Assembly: GCA_964605145.1 (NCBI GenBank)
Contig: CAZSBG010000066.1
Span: 1 to 34,516, forward strand
Reading direction: 5' to 3'
Source: CAZSBG01 sp964605145
GTDB taxonomy: Bacteria; Zhuqueibacterota; Zhuqueibacteria; Thermofontimicrobiales; Thermofontimicrobiaceae
Length of the DNA: 34,516 bases
Shown here: positions 23,879 through 32,843 of the stretch, piece after piece
Numbering within the stretch: the first letter of the stretch is position 1
Layout of the letters: each line of letters opens with the position of its first letter
Notes under the pieces: model-generated
Seen by the model: only the letters and a program-made list of their open reading frames with translations
What the model was told of the DNA's origin: nothing
Databases searched by the model: none
Translations under genes and position numbers: made by a program

Positions 23879-24779
23879 ATGCTGGAAACTTTAAGAAAAA
23901 CCATGGAAGAATTTTTATTCTTGCAGGATGTGTTCGCGGGATTGCTCGTCGATATGATTCATTTTTTGCCCAAACTGCTTGCCGGATTGCTGGTTCTGAT
24001 TGTTTTTTATCTTTTCTACCGAATCATTCGTTTTATCATTGTGCGCTCCTTAAAAAAAAGCAGATATTACGGCAAGTCTGATCAATTTAATTACCAAGAT
24101 CGTGAAATATATCTGTCTGGGATTTGCGCTTATTCTGGTTGCCGACCAGATTGGAATTAAAATTATCACGCTCATTTCAACGCTGGGCGTGGCCGGTATC
24201 GCGCTGGGTTTAGCTGCGCAACAAACGCTGGCGAACTTTATTTCCGGCATTATCATCCTTGTGAGCAAACCATTCAAGGAGCGAGATTTCGTGGAGCTGG
24301 AAGGTGTTTTTGGCCGGGTCGAAGATATCACACTGCGGTCTACAAAAATAATGACGCTGGACAATTTGATGGTTGATATCCCGAATCGCAGAATCGTGGA
24401 ATCCAAGGTAATCAATCACACCTACAATCGGTTTATCCGATTGCGAATCGGTGTGGGAATTGCCTATAAGGAATCGATCCCGGCAGCCCAGGAAGTATTG
24501 TTGGACGTGATCAAAAATGATGACAGAATATTGTTGAAACCGGCGCCGGAGGTTGTGGTGGATGAAATCGCCGACTCCAGCATCAATCTCCATCTCATTG
24601 TGTGGATTAAAAACGCCCGGAAGGAAGTTCCCATTTCGTATGACCTGCGAAAGAAAGTGAAAATGGCGCTGGATGAAGCCGGAATCGAGATTCCGTTTCC
24701 ACATCGCCAGCTTTTTGTTGAATCTCTGCCACAGGATGATAAGAACAAAATTTTTCAGCATCAGCACGAGGAAGAATAA
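23879..24779 (+). pseudogene. MscS-family mechanosensitive channel, frameshifted in an A8 run
   Basis: The 5' frame from ATG 23879 (GGAG six bases upstream) encodes an N-terminal helix and a first membrane segment (LLAGLLVLIVFYLFYRIIRF). The matching downstream sense is in another frame: reading back from 24102 gives ADITASLINLITKIVKYICLG, then the pore helix GVAGIALGLAAQQTLANFISG and the MscS beta and C-terminal domains (FVELEGVFGRVEDI, VDIPNRRI), ending at 24779. The two frames meet at eight A residues (24052-24059). Seven A would give one uninterrupted gene of about 300 residues. It may be a sequencing error, a real mutation or a phase-variable tract. The AsmA-like gene starts 6 bp after the stop codon. 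Confidence 0.8.
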
Positions 24780-24785
24780 ATTTTA

Positions 24786-27700
24786 ATGCTCAAAAAGTTT
24801 TTTAAAATAATGTTATGGGCCGGCGGAATACTGGCAATCTTGATTATTGCAGCGTATATTTTTGTTCGAATAAAATATCCGCCGGATGAAATCAAAAATA
24901 TACTTATCCACCAAACAGAAAGCGCCCTTGACCGCCGTGTAACCATCGGTGATCTGTGGCTTCATCCGTTGAAGGGCTTCACAATCAACGATGTCCGAAT
25001 TTACGATAGCCCGGCAGCAGATTCGATTCATGGTGAGTCCGCGTACCTGATGACCGCAGCGCATCTTCAACTCCGCTATCGTTTACTTTCACTGTTGCGA
25101 AAACGCATTCAAATTCAGGAAATTATTGTTGACCGACCGGAAGTTTACCTGAGCCAAAATGAAAAACAGGTCTGGAATTTTGAATCGCTCGTTCCTATCG
25201 ATACAAAAGTTTCAGTGGAGGCGCCCGCGCCTGTTTCAAAGGATACAACCGCTGAATTTAGTCTGCCCTTTTCTGTAAAATTGAAAAAACTGGCGGTGAA
25301 TGATGTGGCCGCACATGTGCGTATTTATCAACCACAAGCTGCCATTGATGTAAAAACCGGTGGACTTTCTGTTCATCTCAATGATGTTTCCGCGTCTCTG
25401 AAATCCATGGATGAACTGATGCGCGATATGAAGGCTTCGTTGTCGCTTTTTTCCAACGATCAGCCCTGGGAAGTAGAAATTCAGTCTGATTCAAGCGAGG
25501 GATCGTTCAGGTTAAGCAGTATTCTTGAATTGAACCTGAATACAGAAGTGAGCGGAACCGAAAATATCGTCGCTAAAGGTAATATTGCCCTGACAAACAC
25601 GAATGTGCAATTCCCGTCAGATGAGTCCGGGAGATCAGCGGTTCGTGAATTCCCGTTGCCAGAATTGATCGGAATTTCGCTATCCGTGCAGGCCAATACT
25701 GAAACACAGAATATCGATCTGAACGATTTGACAGCCAAGCTGTGCAATGAAACGCTTTTCAGTGTGAAGGGAAATGCAGCGCATTTTTTGGAAGCACCGG
25801 AAATTTTCGCTGAAGTGATTGAAAGTGAAATTCGATTGGAGCAGGTGCTGGATTCATTTTTGCCAATGTTGCCGGATTCCATCGCGCAAGAATTTCTAAA
25901 AATAAAACTGGCCGGCGCGGTATCGCTGAAGGGTACGCATTTCCGGGGACATCCAATGAGCGAGAGCAGCAGCGAAGGATTGGACTACGCGCTGAACTTT
26001 GCCATGAAAAACATCTCTGCCGGCTATGCTGAACCTGAGGCAACTGTGAAAAATCTGAACGTCACCTCAACCGCACGTGGCATGTTCAATGCGGTCGGTT
26101 TTCATGGAGCCGAAGTGAATTTCAATTTCGGAGTGGACAGCCTGGGCCTGAGTGTGGACACGCTTTCTTACGCCTTCGAAGGTTTGGCTGCGAACGCGTA
26201 TGCCCATCTCGATTCTAAGTTTTTTCCTGACTCAGTGAAATCTACCATTACTATTGAGGATTTTTTCAAAACCAAACTTAGCCTGGCAGCAAATTTTGCT
26301 TCATTCGACAGGCTCCATAAATACCTCGCAAATATTCATCTTTCATTTGATGAGGTGTCGCTGGCAGCGGTGACGCAATCGCAAATGGAAGGCGATGTCG
26401 GGCTTGATTTGAAAATTTCATCCCAATCAACCGACAGCATCCGCCTGGCGTTGAATATCGCCTCAGACATTCTTGAAATTCCATTCGGAGAAGAACCGAT
26501 TATTGTGTATCCCATGGATTTCATGTGCGATGCTGTTTTGGGAACAGACACCACATTTCAGCAATTCGATGTAAAGATGTTTGACTTGCAGGTAAGTGAT
26601 TTTCTGTCACTGGCGATGCATGGCCGAGCGCGTTTGGGCGAGACGCAGTCTGTTGAAGCTGAGATTGAAAATATCGAGCTGAATCACCAGAACGCGCTCA
26701 TGATTGTGCCGGAGCAATTTCTGGTCGGGCTCGAGAGCCTTGAATTGAGTGGAAACACAACGTTGAATTCAAAAGTCTCCGTGCAGATTGATGAGAAAGC
26801 AGAACCAAAAATATTCGCTGCCGGCAGCGTGGTCATGGATGCGGGCATCCATTTCCCTGGGCAATTTTTCTATCTCGGTTCAATGAAAAATAAAATTGAT
26901 TTTGAGACGGATGCAAAATCAGGAAAAATTCAATTGCAATCAGAACTGGACAGCCTGTTCCTCGCCGGTGTTCTGGAAAATCCGCTTTTCGATATTTCAT
27001 TAAACCTGACAGGCAATGCCCCGGATTTCGAAACAGTCAATCTGGACAGCGCCAGAATTCAAATTCCCGCCTTTAGTGCCGAAGCGCTTGTCACCGGAAG
27101 CGCCGACAGCCTGGCCGGGACAATGCGGGCAAATCTGAAAAGTCAGGTGATTGTTAACGCGACGGATAAACGCGTCACATTCCCTGGCAATATTTCGGTC
27201 GATGGAAAGATCACTCAGCGAACCGCAATAAATTTGACGGAACAGATGGCTGATGTCGACGGCTGGCTTCAATTCGATAATTTCAGTCTGCAATACGATA
27301 CCCTTGCACATTTGGACACCATTGCAGGCAAAATCCTGTTTACGCAGCAATTCGATATTGAAAAAGGTGAAATAATAGAAAAGCAAAACCTGCATTCATT
27401 CATGGCGTCGACCAGTTCATCGTATTATGATTTGCTGCGGCCATATTATTTTCGGGACGCCAATGAAAAATTTTCACGGTTGAGTATTAAACAAATTAAG
27501 GCGTTGGACTATTTTGCCAACGACATGACTATTGATATATTCATTCAAAATCAACGGATCGAAATTCCAAGATTTTCACTGAAATTATATGACGGAAACA
27601 TGGCCGGGATGATCAGTGTCAATGCGCATACAGGCCTGCCGGATGACATCGAATGGAAAATAAAAGCGGATCTGTCCCGACTCAATTCGGCCAAGCTGCT

Positions 27701-28097
27701 GCCTTCCGGCAGGGGAGCTGAGAAAGATTCGGACCTGAATTTGAATTTGGAACTTCAGGGACAGGGGGTCGATCCGGCAAGCCGGTTGGATGTGGGGGGG
27801 TATTTTTATGTGACGAAAATTGGTCCGCAATTCACAGACAATGTGCTGCAATCTCTCGATCCCAAAGGAATTGATAAAAGCATTCAGGATACCCGCACGC
27901 TGCTGAACTGGGGTTACAAGCCGAAATTGATTTCTTTTGAAATTAAACACGACAATCTCTATCCCACCATTCATCTGGTGAAGGGGAAACTGCTGACAAA
28001 ACTGATCCCGCTGAATTTAGCCGGGGGCAATAAAATTGAATTGTCGAGAATCCCTGTAAAATTTTTTCTCTCCAATATGGCTGCGACGACCAATTAA
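24786..28097 (+). CDS. AsmA-like envelope protein
   Basis: The 1103-residue protein has one N-terminal membrane anchor (about 8-30, IMLWAGGILAILIIAAYIFV). The AsmA-type opening follows: ILIHQTESALDRRVTIGDLWLHPLKGFTI is its core, of which ALDRRVTIGDLWLHP is diagnostic. A very long beta-rich body comes next, with repeated short strands and VDRPEVYL near residue 115. AsmA/TamB/YhdP-type proteins span the periplasm and are thought to move or control phospholipids between membranes. It directly follows the MscS gene and precedes a lipoprotein gene by 33 bp, so an envelope operon is likely. The N-terminal match is clear; the middle is not individually recognisable. Confidence 0.8.
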   Translation: MLKKFFKIMLWAGGILAILIIAAYIFVRIKYPPDEIKNILIHQTESALDRRVTIGDLWLHPLKGFTINDVRIYDSPAADSIHGESAYLMTAAHLQLRYRLLSLLRKRIQIQEIIVDRPEVYLSQNEKQVWNFESLVPIDTKVSVEAPAPVSKDTTAEFSLPFSVKLKKLAVNDVAAHVRIYQPQAAIDVKTGGLSVHLNDVSASLKSMDELMRDMKASLSLFSNDQPWEVEIQSDSSEGSFRLSSILELNLNTEVSGTENIVAKGNIALTNTNVQFPSDESGRSAVREFPLPELIGISLSVQANTETQNIDLNDLTAKLCNETLFSVKGNAAHFLEAPEIFAEVIESEIRLEQVLDSFLPMLPDSIAQEFLKIKLAGAVSLKGTHFRGHPMSESSSEGLDYALNFAMKNISAGYAEPEATVKNLNVTSTARGMFNAVGFHGAEVNFNFGVDSLGLSVDTLSYAFEGLAANAYAHLDSKFFPDSVKSTITIEDFFKTKLSLAANFASFDRLHKYLANIHLSFDEVSLAAVTQSQMEGDVGLDLKISSQSTDSIRLALNIASDILEIPFGEEPIIVYPMDFMCDAVLGTDTTFQQFDVKMFDLQVSDFLSLAMHGRARLGETQSVEAEIENIELNHQNALMIVPEQFLVGLESLELSGNTTLNSKVSVQIDEKAEPKIFAAGSVVMDAGIHFPGQFFYLGSMKNKIDFETDAKSGKIQLQSELDSLFLAGVLENPLFDISLNLTGNAPDFETVNLDSARIQIPAFSAEALVTGSADSLAGTMRANLKSQVIVNATDKRVTFPGNISVDGKITQRTAINLTEQMADVDGWLQFDNFSLQYDTLAHLDTIAGKILFTQQFDIEKGEIIEKQNLHSFMASTSSSYYDLLRPYYFRDANEKFSRLSIKQIKALDYFANDMTIDIFIQNQRIEIPRFSLKLYDGNMAGMISVNAHTGLPDDIEWKIKADLSRLNSAKLLPSGRGAEKDSDLNLNLELQGQGVDPASRLDVGGYFYVTKIGPQFTDNVLQSLDPKGIDKSIQDTRTLLNWGYKPKLISFEIKHDNLYPTIHLVKGKLLTKLIPLNLAGGNKIELSRIPVKFFLSNMAATTN

Positions 28098-28130
28098 TTT
28101 CATGCGATTCATTTTCATTGGACACGAATC

Positions 28131-28733
28131 ATGCACAAATGCTTAATTATAATTTTACTACTATTTTTGAATTGTTCTTCCGGAGAAAAAATGGATTTGA
28201 ACCAGTTGATTGAACGTCATCAGAAAGAAAAAAAACAGTTTGAAATCAGAGACGCGTACAAATTGATTTATCAGAGCATTTTGGGGGTGGCGCACATTTT
28301 GGATGACCGGGAAAAAGCTAAAAATTATTTGCAGCGGGAAATCGCAGATATCGATTCAATCGATTCCGAACCACTCATTGAAAACATTTCCATTTCCGGC
28401 GACGTGGTGCGATTGAATTTGCGTCCTTATAAATTTCACTACGGCGATGTTGATTCGCTTTTTGCAGCGATGCTGCGCTCCGCGGAAACCATCCAGGGTA
28501 CAAAAGCGGATTTTTTGAAGCAGTGGAAAAAATTTAAACAGGCGGTTGAAAAAGGCAAATTAAAATTCGATGTGCAGCAGTTGCATGAATTTGATGAAGA
28601 AGTGAAGCGCGCCGACTTTCCTGCTGTACATCATTCTCAGGCATATCGTGAGGCGAATCAGCCGGCGTATCGGGTGTTAACAGGAGAGCAAGCAGAACAA
28701 TTATTGAAAAAACAGCAAATCAGAAAAGATTAA
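28131..28733 (+). CDS. Putative lipoprotein of unknown function
   Basis: The 200-residue protein starts with a short hydrophobic signal ending in LFLNC (Cys15). Asn before Cys is unusual for a lipobox but tolerated in some phyla. The mature part is conserved-looking: AYKLIYQSILGVAHIL, VVRLNLRPYKF, then a late HHSQAYREANQPAYRVL. I recognise the pattern as that of an uncharacterised family, without a named function. It lies 33 bp after the AsmA-like gene and is closed by a strong terminator. Confidence 0.65.
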   Translation: MHKCLIIILLLFLNCSSGEKMDLNQLIERHQKEKKQFEIRDAYKLIYQSILGVAHILDDREKAKNYLQREIADIDSIDSEPLIENISISGDVVRLNLRPYKFHYGDVDSLFAAMLRSAETIQGTKADFLKQWKKFKQAVEKGKLKFDVQQLHEFDEEVKRADFPAVHHSQAYREANQPAYRVLTGEQAEQLLKKQQIRKD

Positions 28734-28763
28734 CATAGACTCGTTTACATCAAATTTATATTT

Positions 28764-28795
28764 TGGGCAGGAGTAACATCGTCCTGCCCATTTTT
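28764..28795 (+). terminator. Rho-independent terminator
   Basis: A perfect 9-bp stem TGGGCAGGA/TCCTGCCCA (28764-28772 and 28782-28790) has a 9-base loop and is followed directly by TTTTT. It ends the plus-strand gene run that starts near 22.2 kb. Confidence 0.92.
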
Positions 28796-28898
28796 ATTTC
28801 GCAAATGGTAATGTTCCTTATACTTCTCTCTAAATTGAGGAAATAGGAGAATCGAAACAGATTTGAAAAAATGAATGTTGAAGTCTGATTGAACAGGA

Positions 28899-31391
28899 TT
28901 AATCATTAATCCATGTATCAATCTTATCACAATATTCCCTGACCATGGCTTCGGCAGTTGCTTCATCGCTGGCTTCGGCATTCACATGAAATATGGGACG
29001 CTCAGTATCCGGCAGCACAAGCACCCAGTCTTTATCGTGAAAGATTTTTATGCCGTCGATGAGTTGCCGCTTGTATTTTTCAGTGTCTTCCATCAGGCGG
29101 CGCATGACTTTACCTTTGGCATCCCATGGACAGGGCACATTGGTTTTTCGAAGCGCAAGTTCCGGGACAGAGTCGTGCAGTTCGCCAAATCGGATATTAC
29201 CGCGCGCCATGAGTTCAAGTATTTTGCCCATGGTGAACATGGCATCGAACGCGAACAGAAAGTTGGTGAAAATAAATCCGCCCTGGGTGTCGCCGGCGTA
29301 TTGAACATCATGTTTGAAATCCGCATCCACAATGGCGCGGGCGCGATTGGCAGTACGCACAACCTGTATTTTCAGTGGTTCACAGAGTTCCTCTATCTGA
29401 CGTGAAGCAGTCACCGGCACGGCAATTTTCCGGGGACAATTGGCTTCAATCAACAGTTTGGTGAGCAGCACCAGCAATCTGTCTGATGTGATGATCCGAC
29501 CTTTTTCATCCACAAGAAACAGTTTTTCAACGCCGGCATCCACCAAAAAACCAATGTCTGCTTCCAGCGATGTTACGATAGTTGACAGGCGGCTCATGCT
29601 TTTATCGAATTTGATTTTATCGCGGCTCAACTGGCGTTCTTCCAGGAACGCATTGAGAGAAACGACCTCACAATTCAGGGAACCGAGAATTTTGGGTAGA
29701 GCTGTGGCAGCCGCTCCGTGAGAATAGTCCACTACAATTTTATAATTCGTTTTTTCAATAGCGGTTATATCCAGATGCGAAAGATAATCTTCAGAGTACG
29801 GTTCAATCACACTCACGGAATAGTCGCTTTTTCCGATCTGGTTGTACGCTGCCCGGCGGAAATCTTCGCGGAAGAACAGCCGCTCAATCGCTTTCGCTTT
29901 CCCAATTTGTAAATCTCTGCCATCGTCATCAAAAAAGATAATGTCGATAAGTTTGTCATCAAACGGCGATTTGCGAACGTGCACGCCACCCTTTTCAATG
30001 CCGGAGCGCAGGCCATACCGCACAATGGGAATAGGCATCACGCGGAAATCTTTGATATGCACGCCAACGGACATGAATCCACTGTTCAGCGCTCGACTTA
30101 TCATTTTTGCTGCATCCGAGGCGTCGCGGCTGCTGACCACGCTGTTGTTCGAGCCGATGAAAGCGCCGTAGGCGGCGCCGACTTTGGCGGCAAATTCCGG
30201 GGAAATTTCAGAATTGGCAATGCCGGTGATTCGGGAATAGGTAAAGAGCTCTCGAAACCATCGATCTCCCCAGACTAAACTGGTGGTAAGTACAGAGCCA
30301 TCATCCACTATTTTATCCGGCCAGATTTTGACATTGGAGCGGATGGAAGCCTTTTTCCCAATTGAACAGTTTTCACTGATGACGACATTTTCAAGGACAT
30401 ACGTATCATCCATCAAGTGACTTCCGGACGCGACGACATCATGTTGGAGCTTCACTTTTTTGCCCAGGTTTACATTGTCCCACAATACCGAATCACTGAC
30501 ATCGCTGGCTGTATCGATTTTCGATCCCGGACCAATAACTGTATTGGAAAGCTTAACTTCACCGGAAATTTCACAATCATCTCCAATGACAACTTTACCC
30601 TCGTACTGAATATTATCGGACAGAGTACAATTGTGCCCGACCCATACATTGGGTTGAATCTCATTTCCTGACGAATGGATCGAAATTTTACCCTTTAGAC
30701 AGTCCAGATGCGCCTGACGGTACTCATTTAAATCACCGACATCTCTCCAGTAGCGGTCGGATATATACCCGTACAGCGGTTTGTTTTCTTTCAGCAATAA
30801 CGGAAACAAATCCTTGCTAAAATCGAATGATTTTTTATCAGGGATATAATTTAGTACTTCGGGTTCCAGAATATAAATGCCTGTATTTATGGTGTCGCTG
30901 AACACCTGCCCCCAGGTGGGTTTTTCCAGAAAACGAACAATTTTTTGATCGCTGTCGCTAAAAACGATTCCGAAAGATAAAGGATTTTTCACCCGGGTAA
31001 GAATGAGCGTGGCGAATGATTTCTTTTCTTCGTGGAATTTAATGGCAGAGGTAAGGTCGATGTCCGTCAGTACATCACCGGAAATAACGACGAATCGATC
31101 TGTTAAAAATTTTGATGCTTTTTTTACGCTTCCGGCAGTTCCATAATCTTCCACTGCCTGAATGTACATCATATCGACGCCCAATTTAGAGCCGTCGCCA
31201 AAGTATCCGGTAATTTTTTCAGGTTGATGAAAAAGGAGAGAAATCGACTCCGTGATACCATGAAGTTTCAGTAAATTAACAATGTGTTCCATTATTGGGC
31301 GGTTAACCATGGGAACCATTGGTTTAGGTATGTTGCAGGTCAGGGGTTTAAGCCGGGTGCCGAATCCACCAGCCATGATTACGCCTATCAC
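28899..31391 (-). CDS. Mannose-1-phosphate guanylyltransferase / phosphomannomutase-like fusion
   Basis: The 830-residue protein has three parts. Residues 1-230 are a nucleotidyltransferase (GVIMAGGFGTRLKPLT, IPKPMVPMVNRP, VISGDVLTDID). About 245-360 is a left-handed beta-helix with hexapeptide repeats. About 380-830 is a phosphohexomutase-like domain (VVSSRDASDAAKM, KGGVHVRKSPFDD, DYSHGAAA). In the mutase half the usual T-A-S-H-N-P serine loop reads R-K-S-P-F-D and the metal loop D-G-D-x-D-R reads DAGVEK, so mutase activity is doubtful. The nucleotidyltransferase half should make GDP-mannose or a related NDP-sugar. The second GTG (31391) is chosen because AGGAG lies eight bases upstream; the first GTG at 31400 overlaps that site. 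Confidence 0.85.
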   Translation of the reverse strand: MIGVIMAGGFGTRLKPLTCNIPKPMVPMVNRPIMEHIVNLLKLHGITESISLLFHQPEKITGYFGDGSKLGVDMMYIQAVEDYGTAGSVKKASKFLTDRFVVISGDVLTDIDLTSAIKFHEEKKSFATLILTRVKNPLSFGIVFSDSDQKIVRFLEKPTWGQVFSDTINTGIYILEPEVLNYIPDKKSFDFSKDLFPLLLKENKPLYGYISDRYWRDVGDLNEYRQAHLDCLKGKISIHSSGNEIQPNVWVGHNCTLSDNIQYEGKVVIGDDCEISGEVKLSNTVIGPGSKIDTASDVSDSVLWDNVNLGKKVKLQHDVVASGSHLMDDTYVLENVVISENCSIGKKASIRSNVKIWPDKIVDDGSVLTTSLVWGDRWFRELFTYSRITGIANSEISPEFAAKVGAAYGAFIGSNNSVVSSRDASDAAKMISRALNSGFMSVGVHIKDFRVMPIPIVRYGLRSGIEKGGVHVRKSPFDDKLIDIIFFDDDGRDLQIGKAKAIERLFFREDFRRAAYNQIGKSDYSVSVIEPYSEDYLSHLDITAIEKTNYKIVVDYSHGAAATALPKILGSLNCEVVSLNAFLEERQLSRDKIKFDKSMSRLSTIVTSLEADIGFLVDAGVEKLFLVDEKGRIITSDRLLVLLTKLLIEANCPRKIAVPVTASRQIEELCEPLKIQVVRTANRARAIVDADFKHDVQYAGDTQGGFIFTNFLFAFDAMFTMGKILELMARGNIRFGELHDSVPELALRKTNVPCPWDAKGKVMRRLMEDTEKYKRQLIDGIKIFHDKDWVLVLPDTERPIFHVNAEASDEATAEAMVREYCDKIDTWIND

Positions 31392-31482
31392 GTGATACAC
31401 TCCTGTTAAGATTAAAAATAACGCAGGTTAATTAAGCTTTTTTCCCTCCCTCGTTAATGATTAATCAAATAGGCTTTATTTA

Positions 31483-31520
31483 GGTGCAATTCATGGAAAA
31501 CTCTCGGCTTCAATTGCACC
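31483..31520. promoter_or_regulatory. Inverted repeat between glgC and the fusion gene
   Basis: GGTGCAATT (31483-31491) and AATTGCACC (31512-31520) are perfect 9-bp arms with a 20-base loop in the 189-bp gap. There is no adjacent T-run, so a leader structure or operator is as likely as a terminator. Confidence 0.4.
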
Positions 31521-31589
31521 GTAAATTATCCGAACCTTAATTTCTGGCATGCGCCTCCAAATTTTATTTGTACCTCTTTCGAGTTTAAT

Positions 31590-32843
31590 TTATATCGTAC
31601 TGCCGCACGAAATTATTTTTGATGAAAATTTTTCTACCCCACTCAACGGAGTGATGATGCAATTTTTTCCAATTTCCATGCCGGCTGGAATTTGACTGTT
31701 CTTGCCAATCACTGTAAGACCGCTGCTCAGGTGAGACGGATACTCTTCATTTGGCCGCTCGTTTTCACCTGCACCGATTTTGCTTTCCACCGCCACTTCA
31801 ACCATTTTATCCATGATTACCCCTTCCACATGGCAATTTTCGCCAATCGTACAATGGTGCATAATGACAGAATCTTTGATGACCGCGCCCTTTTTTACTG
31901 TAACATCAGGAGACAAAACCGAGTGGTACACATCACCTTCAATTTTACAGTGAGGCGAAATTAACGAATTCTTGATCGTACTGGAGCTCCCGATACGACT
32001 GGGGGGCCAGTCTCCCAGATAACCTTCTTCTTCCAGATTGGTTCGGCATTTCCATTCATTAAGTTTCAGTTCGGGCTGTGGGTTTAACAAATCCATATTG
32101 GCTTCCCAGTAAGATTGAAGCGTACCCACATCCTGCCAGTAGCCGCGGAATCGATACCCCATAACCCGATGGGTACGAATACTGTCCGGGATGATGTTTT
32201 TACCGAAATCGTGTCTGCCTCTATACTTCAGGGCCTGAATCAGAAAATCTGTATTGAACACGTAAATTCCCATTGAAACAAGATTACTTTTCGGTTTGGG
32301 CGGTTTTTCTTCCCAGGCAACGACCTGATCTTCATCATTCAAAATGGCGATGCCAAATTGATGAGCTGTTTCAATGGGCACCTCGCGCACTGCGATGGTG
32401 ATATCGGCATTGGTCTGCTGGTGAAACTCAACAAGAGAATGATAATTCATATGATAAATATGATCACCAGAAAGAATTAAAGTATGGTGCGGTGAATGCC
32501 GTTCGATATAATTCAGATTTTGTGCAATGGCGTCAGCAGTTCCCTGGTACCAGTCAGAATTTTTTTCGCCCTGTTGAGGCGGCAAAATTTTTACGCTTCG
32601 CTTGCGTCCAACCAAATCCCACGGTCCGCCGATACCGATGTGTTTCATCAGTGAATACGGCTTGTATTGCGTCAATATGCCGACATGGTTGATCCCCGAA
32701 TTCATGATGTTGCTGAGTGTAAAATCTATGATGCGATAAATACCACCAAACGGGACAGCCGGTTTGGCTCTGAGTCGGGCTAATACATTTAAACGACTTC
32801 CCACACCTCCAGCTAAAAGCATGGCCAGTGTATTTCTCATCAT
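31590..32843 (-). CDS. glgC: Glucose-1-phosphate adenylyltransferase, catalytic type
   Basis: The 417-residue protein keeps the complete nucleotide site LLAGGVGSRLNVLARLRAKP and continues with AVPFGGIYRIIDFTLSN, SDWYQGTADAIAQN, SGDHIYHM and a sugar-binding WEEKP. The C-terminal third is a left-handed beta-helix. It makes ADP-glucose from ATP and glucose 1-phosphate for glycogen or other alpha-glucan synthesis. Its ATG overlaps the stop of the upstream paralogue (ATGA), so the two are translationally coupled and probably form a mixed enzyme. AGGA upstream supports the start; a second ATG follows at once. Confidence 0.93.
   Translation of the reverse strand: MMRNTLAMLLAGGVGSRLNVLARLRAKPAVPFGGIYRIIDFTLSNIMNSGINHVGILTQYKPYSLMKHIGIGGPWDLVGRKRSVKILPPQQGEKNSDWYQGTADAIAQNLNYIERHSPHHTLILSGDHIYHMNYHSLVEFHQQTNADITIAVREVPIETAHQFGIAILNDEDQVVAWEEKPPKPKSNLVSMGIYVFNTDFLIQALKYRGRHDFGKNIIPDSIRTHRVMGYRFRGYWQDVGTLQSYWEANMDLLNPQPELKLNEWKCRTNLEEEGYLGDWPPSRIGSSSTIKNSLISPHCKIEGDVYHSVLSPDVTVKKGAVIKDSVIMHHCTIGENCHVEGVIMDKMVEVAVESKIGAGENERPNEEYPSHLSSGLTVIGKNSQIPAGMEIGKNCIITPLSGVEKFSSKIISCGSTI

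Noticed and set aside
24050..24062. Programmed -1 frameshift at the A-run in the MscS gene
   Set aside because: Joining the two frames needs a +1 (or -2) change, not the -1 slip that A-AAA-AAG sites promote; an extra A in the run explains it more simply.
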